The translations under genes and the position numbers were made by a program. Shown piece after piece: positions 10,801 to 24,700 of a stretch of DNA of 64,000 nt. The first letter of the stretch is position 1, and each line of letters opens with the position of its first letter. The DNA is from Panorpa germanica (Eukaryota; Arthropoda; Insecta; Mecoptera; Panorpidae). The notes below the pieces were generated by a model. That model saw nothing but the letters and a program-made list of their open reading frames with translations. It did not search any database and was not told the DNA's origin. The stretch is taken from assembly GCA_963678705.1 (NCBI GenBank), contig OY783221.1, forward strand, positions 3,038,001 to 3,102,000, given 5' to 3'.

Positions 10801-13740
10801 TATTTATGCCTAATCATGTCGATATCTCGAAAACAGGGACACCTAGAAAAACACAAATGGCAGATTTGAAATCAGCGTAAAAAAGTACGTTAATAACCAT
10901 TCTAAAATTAACAAAATCAAAAGTTGAATTTTTATGAAATTAACAAGAGTATAACCTTTAAAAATTTGATAAAAAATCAATTTTTTGTTTTGACAAATAA
11001 AAGATGAATTCTAACGTACTTTTTTATGCTGATTTTAAAAATGAAAATCAATTTTAAATATCCCTAATACTTACTATATTTAGAAACTAAAAAGAGAACA
11101 ACTAATAAGAATTTTACAGCCGTACTTAGTGCACCCCGTTTTATGAAATTCAAACTGCTGTTTTTATGAAATTAACAAGAGCATAACCTTTAAAAATTTG
11201 ATAAAAAGTCAATTTTTTGTTTTGACAAATAAAAGATGTACTCGAACGTAGTTTTTTATGCTGATTACAATAATGAAATCCATTTTTAAATATCTCTATT
11301 ATTTATGCCTAATCATGTCGATATCTCGAAAACAGGGACACCTAGAAAAACACAAATGGCAGATTTGAAATCAGCGTAAAAAAGTACGTTAATAACCATT
11401 CTAAAATTAACAAAATCAAAAGTTGAATTTTTATGAAATTAACAAGAGTATAACCTTTAAAAATTTGATAAAAAATCAATTTTTTGTTTTGACAAATAAA
11501 AGATGTATTCTAACGTACTTTTTTATGCTGATTTTAAAAATGAAAATCAATTTTAAATATCCCTAATACTTACTATATTTAGAAACTAAAAAGAGAACAA
11601 CTAATAAGAATTTTACAGCCGTACTTAGTGCACCCCGTTTTATGAAATTCAAACTGCGATTTTTATGAAATTAACAAGAGTATAACCTTTAAAAATTTGA
11701 TAAAAAGTCAATTTTTTGTTTTGACAAATAAAAGATGTACTCGAACGTAGTTTTTTATGCTGATTACAATAATGAAATCCATTTTTAAATATCTCTATTA
11801 TTTATGCCTAATCATGTCGATATCTCGAAAACAGGGACACCTAGAAAAACACAAATGGCAGATTTGAAATCAGCGTAAAAAAGTACGTTAATAACCATTC
11901 TAAAATTAACAAAATCAAAAGTTGAATTTTTATGAAATTAACAAGAGTATAACCTTTAAAAATTTGATAAAAAATCAATTTTTTGTTTTGACAAATAAAA
12001 GATGTATTCTAACGTACTTTTTTATGCTGATTTTAAAAATGAAAATCAATTTTAAATATCCTTAATACTTACTATATTTAGAAACTAAAAAGAGAACAAC
12101 TAATAAGAATTTTGCAGCCGTACTTAGTGCACCCCGTTTTATGAAATTCAAACTGCTGTTTTTATGAAATTAACAAGAGTATAACCTTTAAAAATTTGAT
12201 AAAAAGTCAATTTTTTGTTTTAACAAATAAAAGATGTATTCGAACGTAGTTTTTTATGCTGATTACAAAAATGAAATCCATTTTTAAATATCTCTATCAT
12301 TTATGCCTAAACATGTCAATATCTCGAAAACCGGGACACCTAGAAAAAAACAATTTGCAGATTTGAAATCAGCGTAAAAAAGTACGTTAATAACCATTCT
12401 AAAATTAACAAAATCAAAAGTTGAATTTTTATGAAATTAACAAGAGTATAACCTTTAAAAATTTGATAAAAAATCAATTTTTTGTTTTGACAAATAAAAG
12501 ATGTATTCTAACGTACTTTTTTATGCTGATTTTAAAAATGAAAATCAATTTTAAATATCCTTAATATTTACTATATTTAGAAACTAAAAAGAGAACAACT
12601 AATAAGAATTTTGCAGCCGTACTTAGTGCACCCCGTTTTATGAAATTCAAACTGCGATTTTTATGAAATTAACAAGAGTATAACCTTTAAAAATTTGATA
12701 AAAAGTCAATTTTTTGTTTTGTCAAATAAAAGATGTACTCGAACGTAGTTTTTTATGCTGATTACAATAATGAAATCCATTTTTAAATATCTCTATTATT
12801 TATGCCTAATCATGTCGATATCTCGAAAACCGGGACACCTAGAAAAACACAAATGGCAGATTTGAAATCAGCGTAAAAAAGTACGTTAATAACCATTCTA
12901 AAATTAACAAAATCAAAAGTTGAATTTTTATGAAATTAACAAGAGTATAACCTTTAAAAATTTGATAAAAAATCAATTTTTTGTTTTGACAAATAAAAGA
13001 TGAATTCTAACGTACTTTTTTATGCTGATTTTAAAAATGAAAATCAATTTTAAATATCCCTAATACTTACTATATTTAGAAACTAAAAAGAGAACAACTA
13101 ATAAGAATTTTACAGCCGTACTTAGTGCACCCCGTTTTATGAAATTCAAACTGCGATTTTTATGAAATTAACAAGAGTATAACCTTTAAAAATTTGATAA
13201 AAAGTCAATTTTTTGTTTTGACAAATAAAAGATGTACTCGAACGTAGTTTTTTATGCTGATTACAATAATGAAATCCATTTTTAAATATCTCTATTATTT
13301 ATGCCTAATCATGTCGATATCTCGAAAACAGGGACACCTAGAAAAACACAAATGGCAGATTTGAAATAAGCGTAAAAAAGTACGTTAATAACCATTCTAA
13401 AATTAACAAAATCAAAAGTTGAATTTTTATGAAATTAACAAGAGTATAACCTTTAAAAATTTGATAAAAAATCAATTTTTTGTTTTGACAAATAAAAGAT
13501 GAATTCTAACGTACTTTTTTATGCTGATTTTAAAAATGAAAATCAATTTTAAATATCCCTAATACTTACTATATTTAGAAACTAAAAAGAGAACAACTAA
13601 TAAGAATTTTACAGCCGTACTTAGTGCACCCCGTTTTATGAAATTCAAACTGCTGTTTTTATGAAATTAACAAGAGTATAACCTTTAAAAATTTGATAAA
13701 AAGTCAATTTTTTGTTTTGACAAATAAAAGATGTACTCGA

Positions 13741-14275
13741 ACGTAGTTTTTTATGCTGATTACAATAATGAAATCCATTTTTAAATATCTCTATTATTTA
13801 TGCCTAATCATGTCGATATCTCGAAAACAGGGACACCTAGAAAAACACAAATGGCAGATTTGAAATCAGCGTAAAAAAGTACGTTAATAACCATTCTAAA
13901 ATTAACAAAATCAAAAGTTGAATTTTTATGAAATTAACAAGAGTATAACCTTTAAAAATTTGATAAAAAGTCAATTTTTTGTTTTGACAAATAAAAGATG
14001 TACTCGAACGTAGTTTTTTATGCTGATTACAATAATGAAAACCATTTTTAAATATCTCTATTATTTATGCCTAATCATGTCGATATCTCGAAAACAGGGA
14101 CACCTAGAAAAACACAAATGGCAGATTTGAAATCAGCGTAAAAAAGTACGTTAATAACCATTCTAAAATTAACAAAATCAAAAGTTGAATTTTTATGAAA
14201 TTAACAAGAGTATAACCTTTAAAAATTTGATAAAAAATCAATTTTTTGCTTTGACAAATAAAAGATGTATTCTAA
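13741..14275. repeat. Beta-beta register slip in the satellite
   Basis: Two beta monomers follow one another: the ACGTAGTTTTTTATGC landmark occurs at 13741 and 14008, 267 bp apart, with no alpha between. This is one product expected from unequal exchange between alpha and beta in their shared leading part. Confidence 0.85.
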
Positions 14276-17200
14276 CGTACTTTTTTATGCTGATTTTAAA
14301 AATGAAAATCAATTTTAAATATCCCTAATACTTACTATATTTAGAAACTAAAAAGAGAACAACTAATAAGAATTTTGCAGCCGTACTTAGTGCTCCCCGT
14401 TTTATGAAATTCAAACTGCGATTTTTATAAAATTAACAAGAGTATAACCTTTAAAAATTTGATAAAAAGTCAATTTTTTGTTTTGACAAATAAAAGATGT
14501 ACTCGAACGTAGTTTTTTATGCTGATTACAATAATGAAATCCATTTTTAAATATCTCTATTATTTATGCCTAATCATGTCGATATCTCGAAAACAGGGAC
14601 ACCTAGAAAAACACAAATGGCAGATTTGAAATCAGCGTAAAAAAGTACGTTAATAACCATTCTAAAATTAACAAAATCAAAAGTTGAATTTTTATGAAAT
14701 TAACAAGAGTATAACCTTTAAAAATTTGATAAAAAATCAATTTTTTGTTTTGACAAATAAAAGATGTATTCTAACGTACTTTTTTATGCTGATTTTAAAA
14801 ATGAAAATCAATTTTAAATATCCTTAATACTTACTATATTTAGAAACTAAAAAGAGAACAACTAATAAGAATTTTGCAGCCGTACTTAGTGCACCCCGTT
14901 TTATGAAATTCAAACTGCTGTTTTTATGAAATTAACAAGAGTATAACCTTTAAAAATTTGATAAAAAGTCAATTTTTTGTTTTAACAAATAAAAGATGTA
15001 TTCGAACGTAGTTTTTTATGCTGATTACAAAAATGAAATCCATTTTTAAATATCTCTATCATTTATGCCTAAACATGTCAATATCTCGAAAACCGGGACA
15101 CCTAGAAAAAAACAATTTGCAGATTTGAAATCAGCGTAAAAAAGTACGTTAATAACCATTCTAAAATTAACAAAATCAAAAGTTGAATTTTTATGAAATT
15201 AACAAGAGTATAACCTTTAAAAATTTGATAAAAAATCAATTTTTTGTTTTGACAAATAAAAGATGTATTCTAACGTACTTTTTTATGCTGATTTTAAAAA
15301 TGAAAATCAATTTTAAATATCCTTAATACTTACTATATTTAGAAACTAAAAAGAGAACAACTAATAAGAATTTTGCAGCCGTACTTAGTGCACCCCGTTT
15401 TATGAAATTCAAACTGCGATTTTTATGAAATTAACAAGAGTATAACCTTTAAAAATTTGATAAAAAGTCAATTTTTTGTTTTGTCAAATAAAAGATGTAC
15501 TCGAACGTAGTTTTTTATGCTGATTACAATAATGAAATCCATTTTTAAATATCTCTATTATTTATGCCTAATCATGTCGATATCTCGAAAACAGGGACAC
15601 CTAGAAAAACACAAATGGCAGATTTGAAATCAGCGTAAAAAAGTACGTTAATAACCATTCTAAAATTAACAAAATCAAAAGTTGAATTTTTATGAAATTA
15701 ACAAGAGTATAACCTTTAAAAATTTGATAAGAAATCAATTATTTGCTTTGACAAATAAAAGATGTATTCTAACGTACTTTTTTATGCTGATTTTAAAAAT
15801 GAAAATCAATTTTAAATATCCCTAAAACTTACTATATTTAGAAACTAAAAAGAGAACAACTAATAAGAATTTTGCAGCCGTACTTAGTGCTCCCCGTTTT
15901 ATGAAATTCAAACTGCGATTTTTATAAAATTAACAAGAGTATAACCTTTAAAAATTTGATAAAAAGTCAATTTTTTGTTTTGACAAATAAAAGATGTACT
16001 CGAACGTAGTTTTTTATGCTGATTACAATAATGAAATCCATTTTTAAATATCTCTATCATTTATGCCTAAACATGTCAATATCTCGAAAACCGGGATACC
16101 TAGAAAAAAACAATTTGCAGATTTGAAATCAGCGTAAAAAAGTACGTTAATAACCATTCTAAAATTAACAAAATCAAAAGTTGAATTTTTATGAAATTAA
16201 CAAGAGTATAACCTTTAAAAATTTGATAAAAAATCAATTTTTTGTTTTGACAAATAAAAGATGTATTCTAACGTCCTTTTCTATGCTGATTTTAAAAATG
16301 AAAATCAATTTTAAATATCCCTAATACTTACTATATTTAGAAACTAAAAAGAGAACAACTAATAAGAATTTTGCAGCCGTACTTAGTGCACCCCGTTTTA
16401 TGAAATTCAAACTGCTGTTTTTATGAAATTAACAAGAGTATAACCTTTAAAAATTTGATAAAAAGTCAATTTTTTGTATTGACAAATAAAAGATGTATTC
16501 GAACGTAGTTTTTTATGCTGATTACAAAAATGAAATCCATTTTTAAATATCTCTATCATTTATGCCTAAACATGTCAATATCTCGAAAACCGGGACACCT
16601 AGAAAAAAACAATTTGCAGATTTGAAATCAGCGTAAAAAAGTACGTTAATAACCATTCTAAAATTAACAAAATCAAAAGTTGAATTTTTATGAAATTAAC
16701 AAGAGTATAACCTTTAAAAATTTGATAAGAAATCAATTTTTTGTTTTGACAAATAAAAGATGTATTCTAACGTCCTTTTCTATGCTGATTTTAAAAATGA
16801 AAATCAATTTTAAATATCCCTAATACTTACTATATTTAGAAACTAAAAAGAGAACAACTAATAAGAATTTTGCAGCCGTACTTAGTGCACCCCGTTTTAT
16901 GAAATTCAAACTGCTGTTTTTATGAAATTAACAAGAGTATAACCTTTAAAAATTTGATAAAAAGTCAATTTTTTGTTTTGACAAATAAAAGATGTATTCG
17001 AACGTAGTTTTTTATGCTGATTACAATAATGAAATCCATTTTTAAATATCTCTATTATTTATGCCTAATCATGTCGATATCTCGAAAACAGGGACACCTA
17101 AAAAAACACAAATGGCAGATTTGAAATCAGCGTAAAAAAGTACGTTAATAACCATTCTAAAATTAACAAAATCAAAAGTTGAATTTTTATGAAATTAACA

Positions 17201-18229
17201 AGAGTATAACCTTTAAAAATTTGATAAAAAATCAATTTTTTGTTTTGACAAATAAAAGATGTATTCTAACGTACTTTTTTATGCTGATTTTAAAAATGAA
17301 AATCAATTTTAAATATCCTTAATACTTACTATATTTAGAAACTAAAAAGAGAACAACTAATAAGAATTTTGCAGCCGTACTTAGTGCACCCCGTTTTCTG
17401 AAATTCAAACTGCTGTTTTTATGAAATTAACAAGAGTATAACCTTTAAAAATTTGATAAAAAGTCAATTTTTTGTATTGACAAATAAAAGATGTATTCGA
17501 ACGTAGTTTTTTATGCTGATTACAAAAATGAAATCCATTTTTAAATATCTCTATCATTTATGCCTAAACATGTCAATATCTCGAAAACCGGGACACCTAG
17601 AAAAAAACAATTTGCAGATTTGAAATCAGCGTAAAAAAGTACGTTAATAACCATTCTAAAATTAACAAAATCAAAAGTTGAATTTTTATGAAATTAACAA
17701 GAGTATAACCTTTAAAAATTTGATAAAAAATCAATTTTTTGTTTTGACAAATAAAAGATGTATTCTAACGTACTTTTTTATGCTGATTTTAAAAATGAAA
17801 ATCAATTTTAAATATCCTTAATACTTACTATATTTAGAAACTAAAAAGAGAACAACTAATAAGAATTTTGCAGCCGTACTTACTGCACCCCGTTTTATGA
17901 AATTCAAACTGCTGTTTTTATGAAATTAACAAGAGTATAACCTTTAAAAATTTGATAAAAAGTCAATTTTTTGTTTTGTCAAATAAAAGATGTACTCGAA
18001 CGTAGTTTTTTATGCTGATTACAATAATGAAATCCATTTTTAAATATCTCTATTATTTATGCCTAATCATGTCGATATCTCGAAAACAGGGACACCTAGA
18101 AAAACACAAATGGCAGATTTGAAATCAGCGTAAAAAAGTACGTTAATAACCATTCTAAAATTAACAAAATCAAAAGTTGAATTTTTATGAAATTAACAAG
18201 AGTATAACCTTTAAAAATTTGATAAGAAA

Positions 18230-18725
18230 TCAATTATTTGCTTTGACAAATAAAAGATGTATTCTAACGTACTTTTTTATGCTGATTTTAAAAATGAAAA
18301 TCAATTTTAAATATCCCTAAAACTTACTATATTTAGAAACTAAAAAGAGAACAACTAATAAGAATTTTGCAGCCGTACTTAGTGCTCCCCGTTTTATGAA
18401 ATTCAAACTGCGATTTTTATAAAATTAACAAGAGTATAACCTTTAAAAATTTGATAAAAAGTCAATTTTTTGTTTTGACAAATAAAAGATGTATTCTAAC
18501 GTACTTTTTTATGCTGATTTTAAAAATGAAAATCAATTTTAAATATCCTTAATACTTACTATATTTAGAAACTAAAAAGAGAACAACTAATAAGAATTTT
18601 GCAGCCGTACTTACTGCACCCCGTTTTATGAAATTCAAACTGCTGTTTTTATGAAATTAACAAGAGTATAACCTTTAAAAATTTGATAAAAAGTCAATTT
18701 TTTGTTTTGTCAAATAAAAGATGTA
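18230..18725. repeat. Alpha-alpha register slip in the satellite
   Basis: Two alpha monomers are adjacent: ATTCTAACGTACTTTT occurs at 18261 and 18493, 232 bp apart. The second begins with a beta-style leader (GATAAAAAGTCAATT) and switches to alpha sequence near 18.49 kb, so the crossover point is visible. It is the reciprocal class of the beta-beta junction at 14 kb. Confidence 0.85.
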
Positions 18726-21700
18726 CTCGAACGTAGTTTTTTATGCTGATTACAATAATGAAATCCATTTTTAAATATCTCTATTATTTATGCCTAATCA
18801 TGTCGATATCTCGAAAACAGGGACACCTAGAAAAACACAAATGGCAGATTTGAAATCAGCGTAAAAAAGTACGTTAATAACCATTCTAAAATTAACAAAA
18901 TCAAAAGTTGAATTTTTATGAAATTAACAAGAGTATAACCTTTAAAAATTTGATAAGAAATCAATTATTTGCTTTGACAAATAAAAGATGTATTCTAACG
19001 TACTTTTTTATGCTGATTTTAAAAATGAAAATCAATTTTAAATATCCCTAAAACTTACTCTATTTAGAAACTAAAAAGAGAACAACTAATAAGAATTTTG
19101 CAGCCGTACTTAGTGCTCCCCGTTTTATGAAATTCAAACTGCGATTTTTATAAAATTAACAAGAGTATAACCTTTAAAAATTTGATAAAAAGTCAATTTT
19201 TTGTTTTGACAAATAAAAGATGTACTCGAACGTAGTTTTTTATGCTGATTACAATAATGAAATCCATTTTTAAATATCTCTATCATTTATGCCTAAACAT
19301 GTCAATATCTCGAAAACCGGGACACCTAGAAAAAAACAATTTGCAGATTTGAAATCAGCGTAAAAAAGTACGTTAATAACCATTCTAAAATTAACAAAAT
19401 CAAAAGTTGAATTTTTATGAAATTAACAAGAGTATAACCTTTAAAAATTTGATAAAAAATCAATTTTTTGTTTTGACAAATAAAAGATGTATTCTAACGT
19501 CCTTTTCTATGCTGATTTTAAAAATGAAAATCAATTTTAAATATCCCTAATACTTACTATATTTAGAAACTAAAAAGAGAACAACTAATAAGAATTTTGC
19601 AGCCGTACTTAGTGCACCCCGTTTTATGAAATTCAAACTGCTGTTTTTATGAAATTAACAAGAGTATAACCTTTAAAAATTTGATAAAAAGTCAATTTTT
19701 TGTATTGACAAATAAAAGATGTATTCGAACGTAGTTTTTTATGCTGATTACAAAAATGAAATCCATTTTTAAATATCTCTATCATTTATGCCTAAACATG
19801 TCAATATCTCGAAAACCGGGACACCTAGAAAAAAACAATTTGCAGATTTGAAATCAGCGTAAAAAAGTACGTTAATAACCATTCTAAAATTAACAAAATC
19901 AAAAGTTGAATTTTTATGAAATTAACAAGAGTATAACCTTTAAAAATTTGATAAGAAATCAATTTTTTGTTTTGACAAATAAAAGATGTATTCTAACGTC
20001 CTTTTCTATGCTGATTTTAAAAATGAAAATCAATTTTAAATATCCCTAATACTTACTATATTTAGAAACTAAAAAGAGAACAACTAATAAGAATTTTGCA
20101 GCCGTACTTAGTGCACCCCGTTTTATGAAATTCAAACTGCTGTTTTTATGAAATTAACAAGAGTATAACCTTTAAAAATTTGATAAAAAGTCAATTTTTT
20201 GTTTTGACAAATAAAAGATGTATTCGAACGTAGTTTTTTATGCTGATTACAATAATGAAATCCATTTTTAAATATCTCTATTATTTATGCCTAATCATGT
20301 CGATATCTCGAAAACAGGGACACCTAAAAAAACACAAATGGCAGATTTGAAATCAGCGTAAAAAAGTACGTTAATAACCATTCTAAAATTAACAAAATCA
20401 AAAGTTGAATTTTTATGAAATTAACAAGAGTATAACCTTTAAAAATTTGATAAAAAATCAATGTTTTGTTTTGACAAATAAAAGATGTATTCTAACGTAC
20501 TTTTTTATGCTGATTTTAAAAATGAAAATCAATTTTAAATATCCTTAATACTTACTATATTTAGAAACTAAAAAGAGAACAACTAATAAGAATTTTGCAG
20601 CCGTACTTAGTGCACCCCGTTTTCTGAAATTCAAACTGCTGTTTTTATGAAATTAACAAGAGTATAACCTTTAAAAATTTGATAAAAAGTCAATTTTTTG
20701 TATTGACAAATAAAAGATGTATTCGAACGTAGTTTTTTATGCTGATTACAAAAATGAAATCCATTTTTAAATATCTCTATCATTTATGCCTAAACATGTC
20801 AATATCTCGAAAACCGGGACACCTAGAAAAAAACAATTTGCAGATTTGAAATCAGCGTAAAAAAGTACGTTAATAACCATTCTAAAATTAACAAAATCAA
20901 AAGTTGAATTTTTATGAAATTAACAAGAGTATAACCTTTAAAAATTTGATAAAAAATCAATTTTTTGTTTTGACAAATAAAAGATGTATTCTAACGTACT
21001 TTTTTATGCTGATTTTAAAAATGAAAATCAATTTTAAATATCCTTAATACTTACTATATTTAGAAACTAAAAAGAGAACAACTAATAAGAATTTTGCAGC
21101 CGTACTTAGTGCACCCCGTTTTATGAAATTCAAACTGCGATTTTTATGAAATTAACAAGAGTATAACCTTTAAAAATTTGATAAAAAGTCAATTTTTTGT
21201 TTTGACAAATAAAAGATGTACTCGAACGTAGTTTTTTATGCTGATTACAATAATGAAATCCATTTTTAAATATCTCTATTATTTATGCCTAATCATGTCG
21301 ATATCTCGAAAACCGGGACACCTAGAAAAACACAAATGGCAGATTTGAAATCAGCGTAAAAAAGTACGTTAATAACCATTCTAAAATTAACAAAATCAAA
21401 AGTTGAATTTTTATGAAATTAACAAGAGTATAACCTTTAAAAATTTGATAAAAAATCAATTTTTTGTTTTGACAAATAAAAGATGTATTCTAACGTACTT
21501 TTTTATGCTGATTTTAAAAATGAAAATCAATTTTAAATATCCCTAATACTTACTATATTTAGAAACTAAAAAGAGAACAACTAATAAGAATTTTACAGCC
21601 GTACTTAGTGCACCCCGTTTTATGAAATTCAAACTGCGATTTTTATTAAATTAACAAGAGTATAACCTTTAAAAATTTGATAAAAAGTCAATTTTTTGTT

Positions 21701-24700
21701 TTGACAAATAAAAGATGTACTCGAACGTAGTTTTTTATGCTGATTACAATAATGAAATCCATTTTTAAATATCTCTATTATTTATGCCTAATCATGTCGA
21801 TATCTCGAAAACAGGGACACCTAGAAAAACACAAATGGCAGATTTGAAATCAGCGTAAAAAAGTACGTTAATAACCATTCTAAAATTAACAAAATCAAAA
21901 GTTGAATTTTTATGAAATTAACAAGAGTATAACCTTTAAAAATTTGATAAAAAATCAATTTTTTGTTTTGACAAATAAAAGATGAATTCTAACGTACTTT
22001 TTTATGCTGATTTTAAAAATGAAAATCAATTTAAAATATCCCTAATACTTACTATATTTAGAAACTAAAAAGAGAACAACTAATAAGAATTTTACAGCCG
22101 TACTTAGTGCACCCCGTTTTATGAAATTCAAACTGCTGTTTTTATGAAATTAACAAGAGTATAACCTTTAAAAATTTGATAAAAAGTCAATTTTTTGTTT
22201 TGACAAATAAAAGATGTACTCGAACGTAGTTTTTTATGCTGATTACAATAATGAAATCCATTTTTAAATATCTCTATTATTTATGCCTAATCATGTCGAT
22301 ATCTCGAAAACAGGGACACCTAGAAAAACACAAATGGCAGATTTGAAATCAGCGTAAAAAAGTACGTTAATAATTATTCTAAAATTAACAAAATCAAAAG
22401 TTGAATTTTTATGAAATTAACAAGAGTATAACCTTTAAAAATTTGATAAAAAATCAATTTTTTGCTTTGACAAATAAAAGATGTATTCTAACGTCCTTTT
22501 TCATGCTGATTTTAAAAATGAAAATCAATTTTAAATATCCTTAATACTTACTATATTTAGAAACTAAAAAGAGAACAACTAATAAGAATTTTGCAGCCGT
22601 ACTTAGTGCTCCCCGTTTTATGAAATTCAAACTGCGATTTTTATAAAATTAACAAGAGTATAACCTTTAAAAATTTGATAAAAAGTCAATTTATTGTTTT
22701 GACAAATAAAAGATGTATTCGAACGTAGTTTTTTATGCTGATTACAAAAATGAAATCCATTTTTAAATATCTCTATTATTTATGCCTAATCATGTCGATA
22801 TCTCGAAAACAGGGACACCTAGAAAAACACAAATGGCAGATTTGAAATCAGCGTAAAAAAGTACGTTAATAACCATTCTAAAATTAACAAAATCAAAAGT
22901 TGAATTTTTATGAAATTAACAAGAGTATAACCTTTAAAAATTTGATAAAAAATCAATTTTTTGTTTTGACAAATAAAAGATGTATTCTAACGTACTTTTT
23001 TATGCTGATTTTAAAAATGAAAATCAATTTTAAATATCCTTAATACTTACTATATTTAGAAACTAAAAAGAGAACAACTAATAAGAATTTTGCAGCCGTA
23101 CTTAGTGCACTTCGTTTTATGAAATTCAAACTGCGATTTTTATAAAATTAACAAGAGTATAACCTTTAAAAATTTGATAAAAAGTCAATTTATTGTTTTG
23201 ACAAATAAAAGATGTATTCGAACGTAGTTTTTTATGCTGATTACAAAAATGAAATCCATTTTTAAATATCTCTATCATTTATGCCTAAACATGTCAATAT
23301 CTCGAAAACCGGGACACCTAGAAAAAAACAATTTGCAGATTTGAAATCAGCGTAAAAAAGTACGTTAATAACCATTCTAAAATTAACAAAATCAAAAGTT
23401 GAATTTTTATGAAATTAACAAGTGTATAACCTTTAAAAATTTGATAAAAAATCAATTTTTTGTTTTGACAAATAAAAGATGTATTCTAACGTACTTTTTC
23501 ATGCTGATTTTAAAAATGAAAATCAATTTTAAATATCCCTAATACTTACTATATTTAGAAACTAAAAAGAGAACAACTAATAAGAATTTTGCAGCCGTAC
23601 TTACTGCACCCCGTTTTATGAAATTCAAACTGCTGTTTTTATGAAATTAACAAGAGTATAACCTTTAAAAATTTGAAAAAAAGTCAATTTTTTGTTTTGA
23701 CAAATAAAAGATGTATTCGAACGTAGTTTTTTATGCTGATTACAAAAATGAAATCCATTTTTAAATATCTCTATCATTTATGCCTAAACATGTCAATATC
23801 TCGAAAACCGGGACACCTAGAAAAAAACAATTTGCAGATTTGAAATCAGCGTAAAAAAGTACGTTAATAACCATTCTAAAATTAACAAAATCAAAAGTTG
23901 AATTTTTATGAAATTAACAAGAGTATAACCTTTAAAAATTTGATAAAAAATCAATTTTTTGTTTTGACAAATAAAAGATGTATTCTAACGTCCTTTTCTA
24001 TGCTGATTTTAAAAATGAAAATCAATTTTAAATATCCCTAATACTTACTATATTTAGAAACTAAAAAGAGAACAACTAATAAGAATTTTGCAGCCGTACT
24101 TAGTGCACCCCGTTTTATGAAATTCAAACTGCTGTTTTTATGAAATTAACAAGAGTATAACCTTTAAAAATTTGATAAAAAGTCAATTTTTTGTTTTAAC
24201 AAATAAAAGATGTATTCGAACGTAGTTTTTTATGCTGATTACAAAAATGAAATCCATTTTTAAATATCTCTATCATTTATGCCTAAACATGTCAATATCT
24301 CGAAAACCGGGACACTTAGAAAAAAACAATTTGCAGATTTGAAATCAGCGTAAAAAAGTACGTTAATAACCATTCTAAAATTAACAAAATCAAAAGTTGA
24401 ATTTTTATGAAATTAACAAGAGTATAACCTTTAAAAATTTGATAAAAAATCAATTTTTTGTTTTGACAAATAAAAGATGAATTCTAACGTACTTTTTTAT
24501 GCTGATTTTAAAATTGAAAATCAATTTTAAATATCCCTAATACTTACTATATTTAGAAACTAAAAAGAGAACAACTAATAAGAATTTTGCAGCCGTACTT
24601 AGTGCTCCCCGTTTTATGAAATTCAAACTGCGATTTTTATAAAATTAACAAGAGTATAACCTTTAAAAATTTGATAAAAAGTCAATTTTTTGTTTTGACA

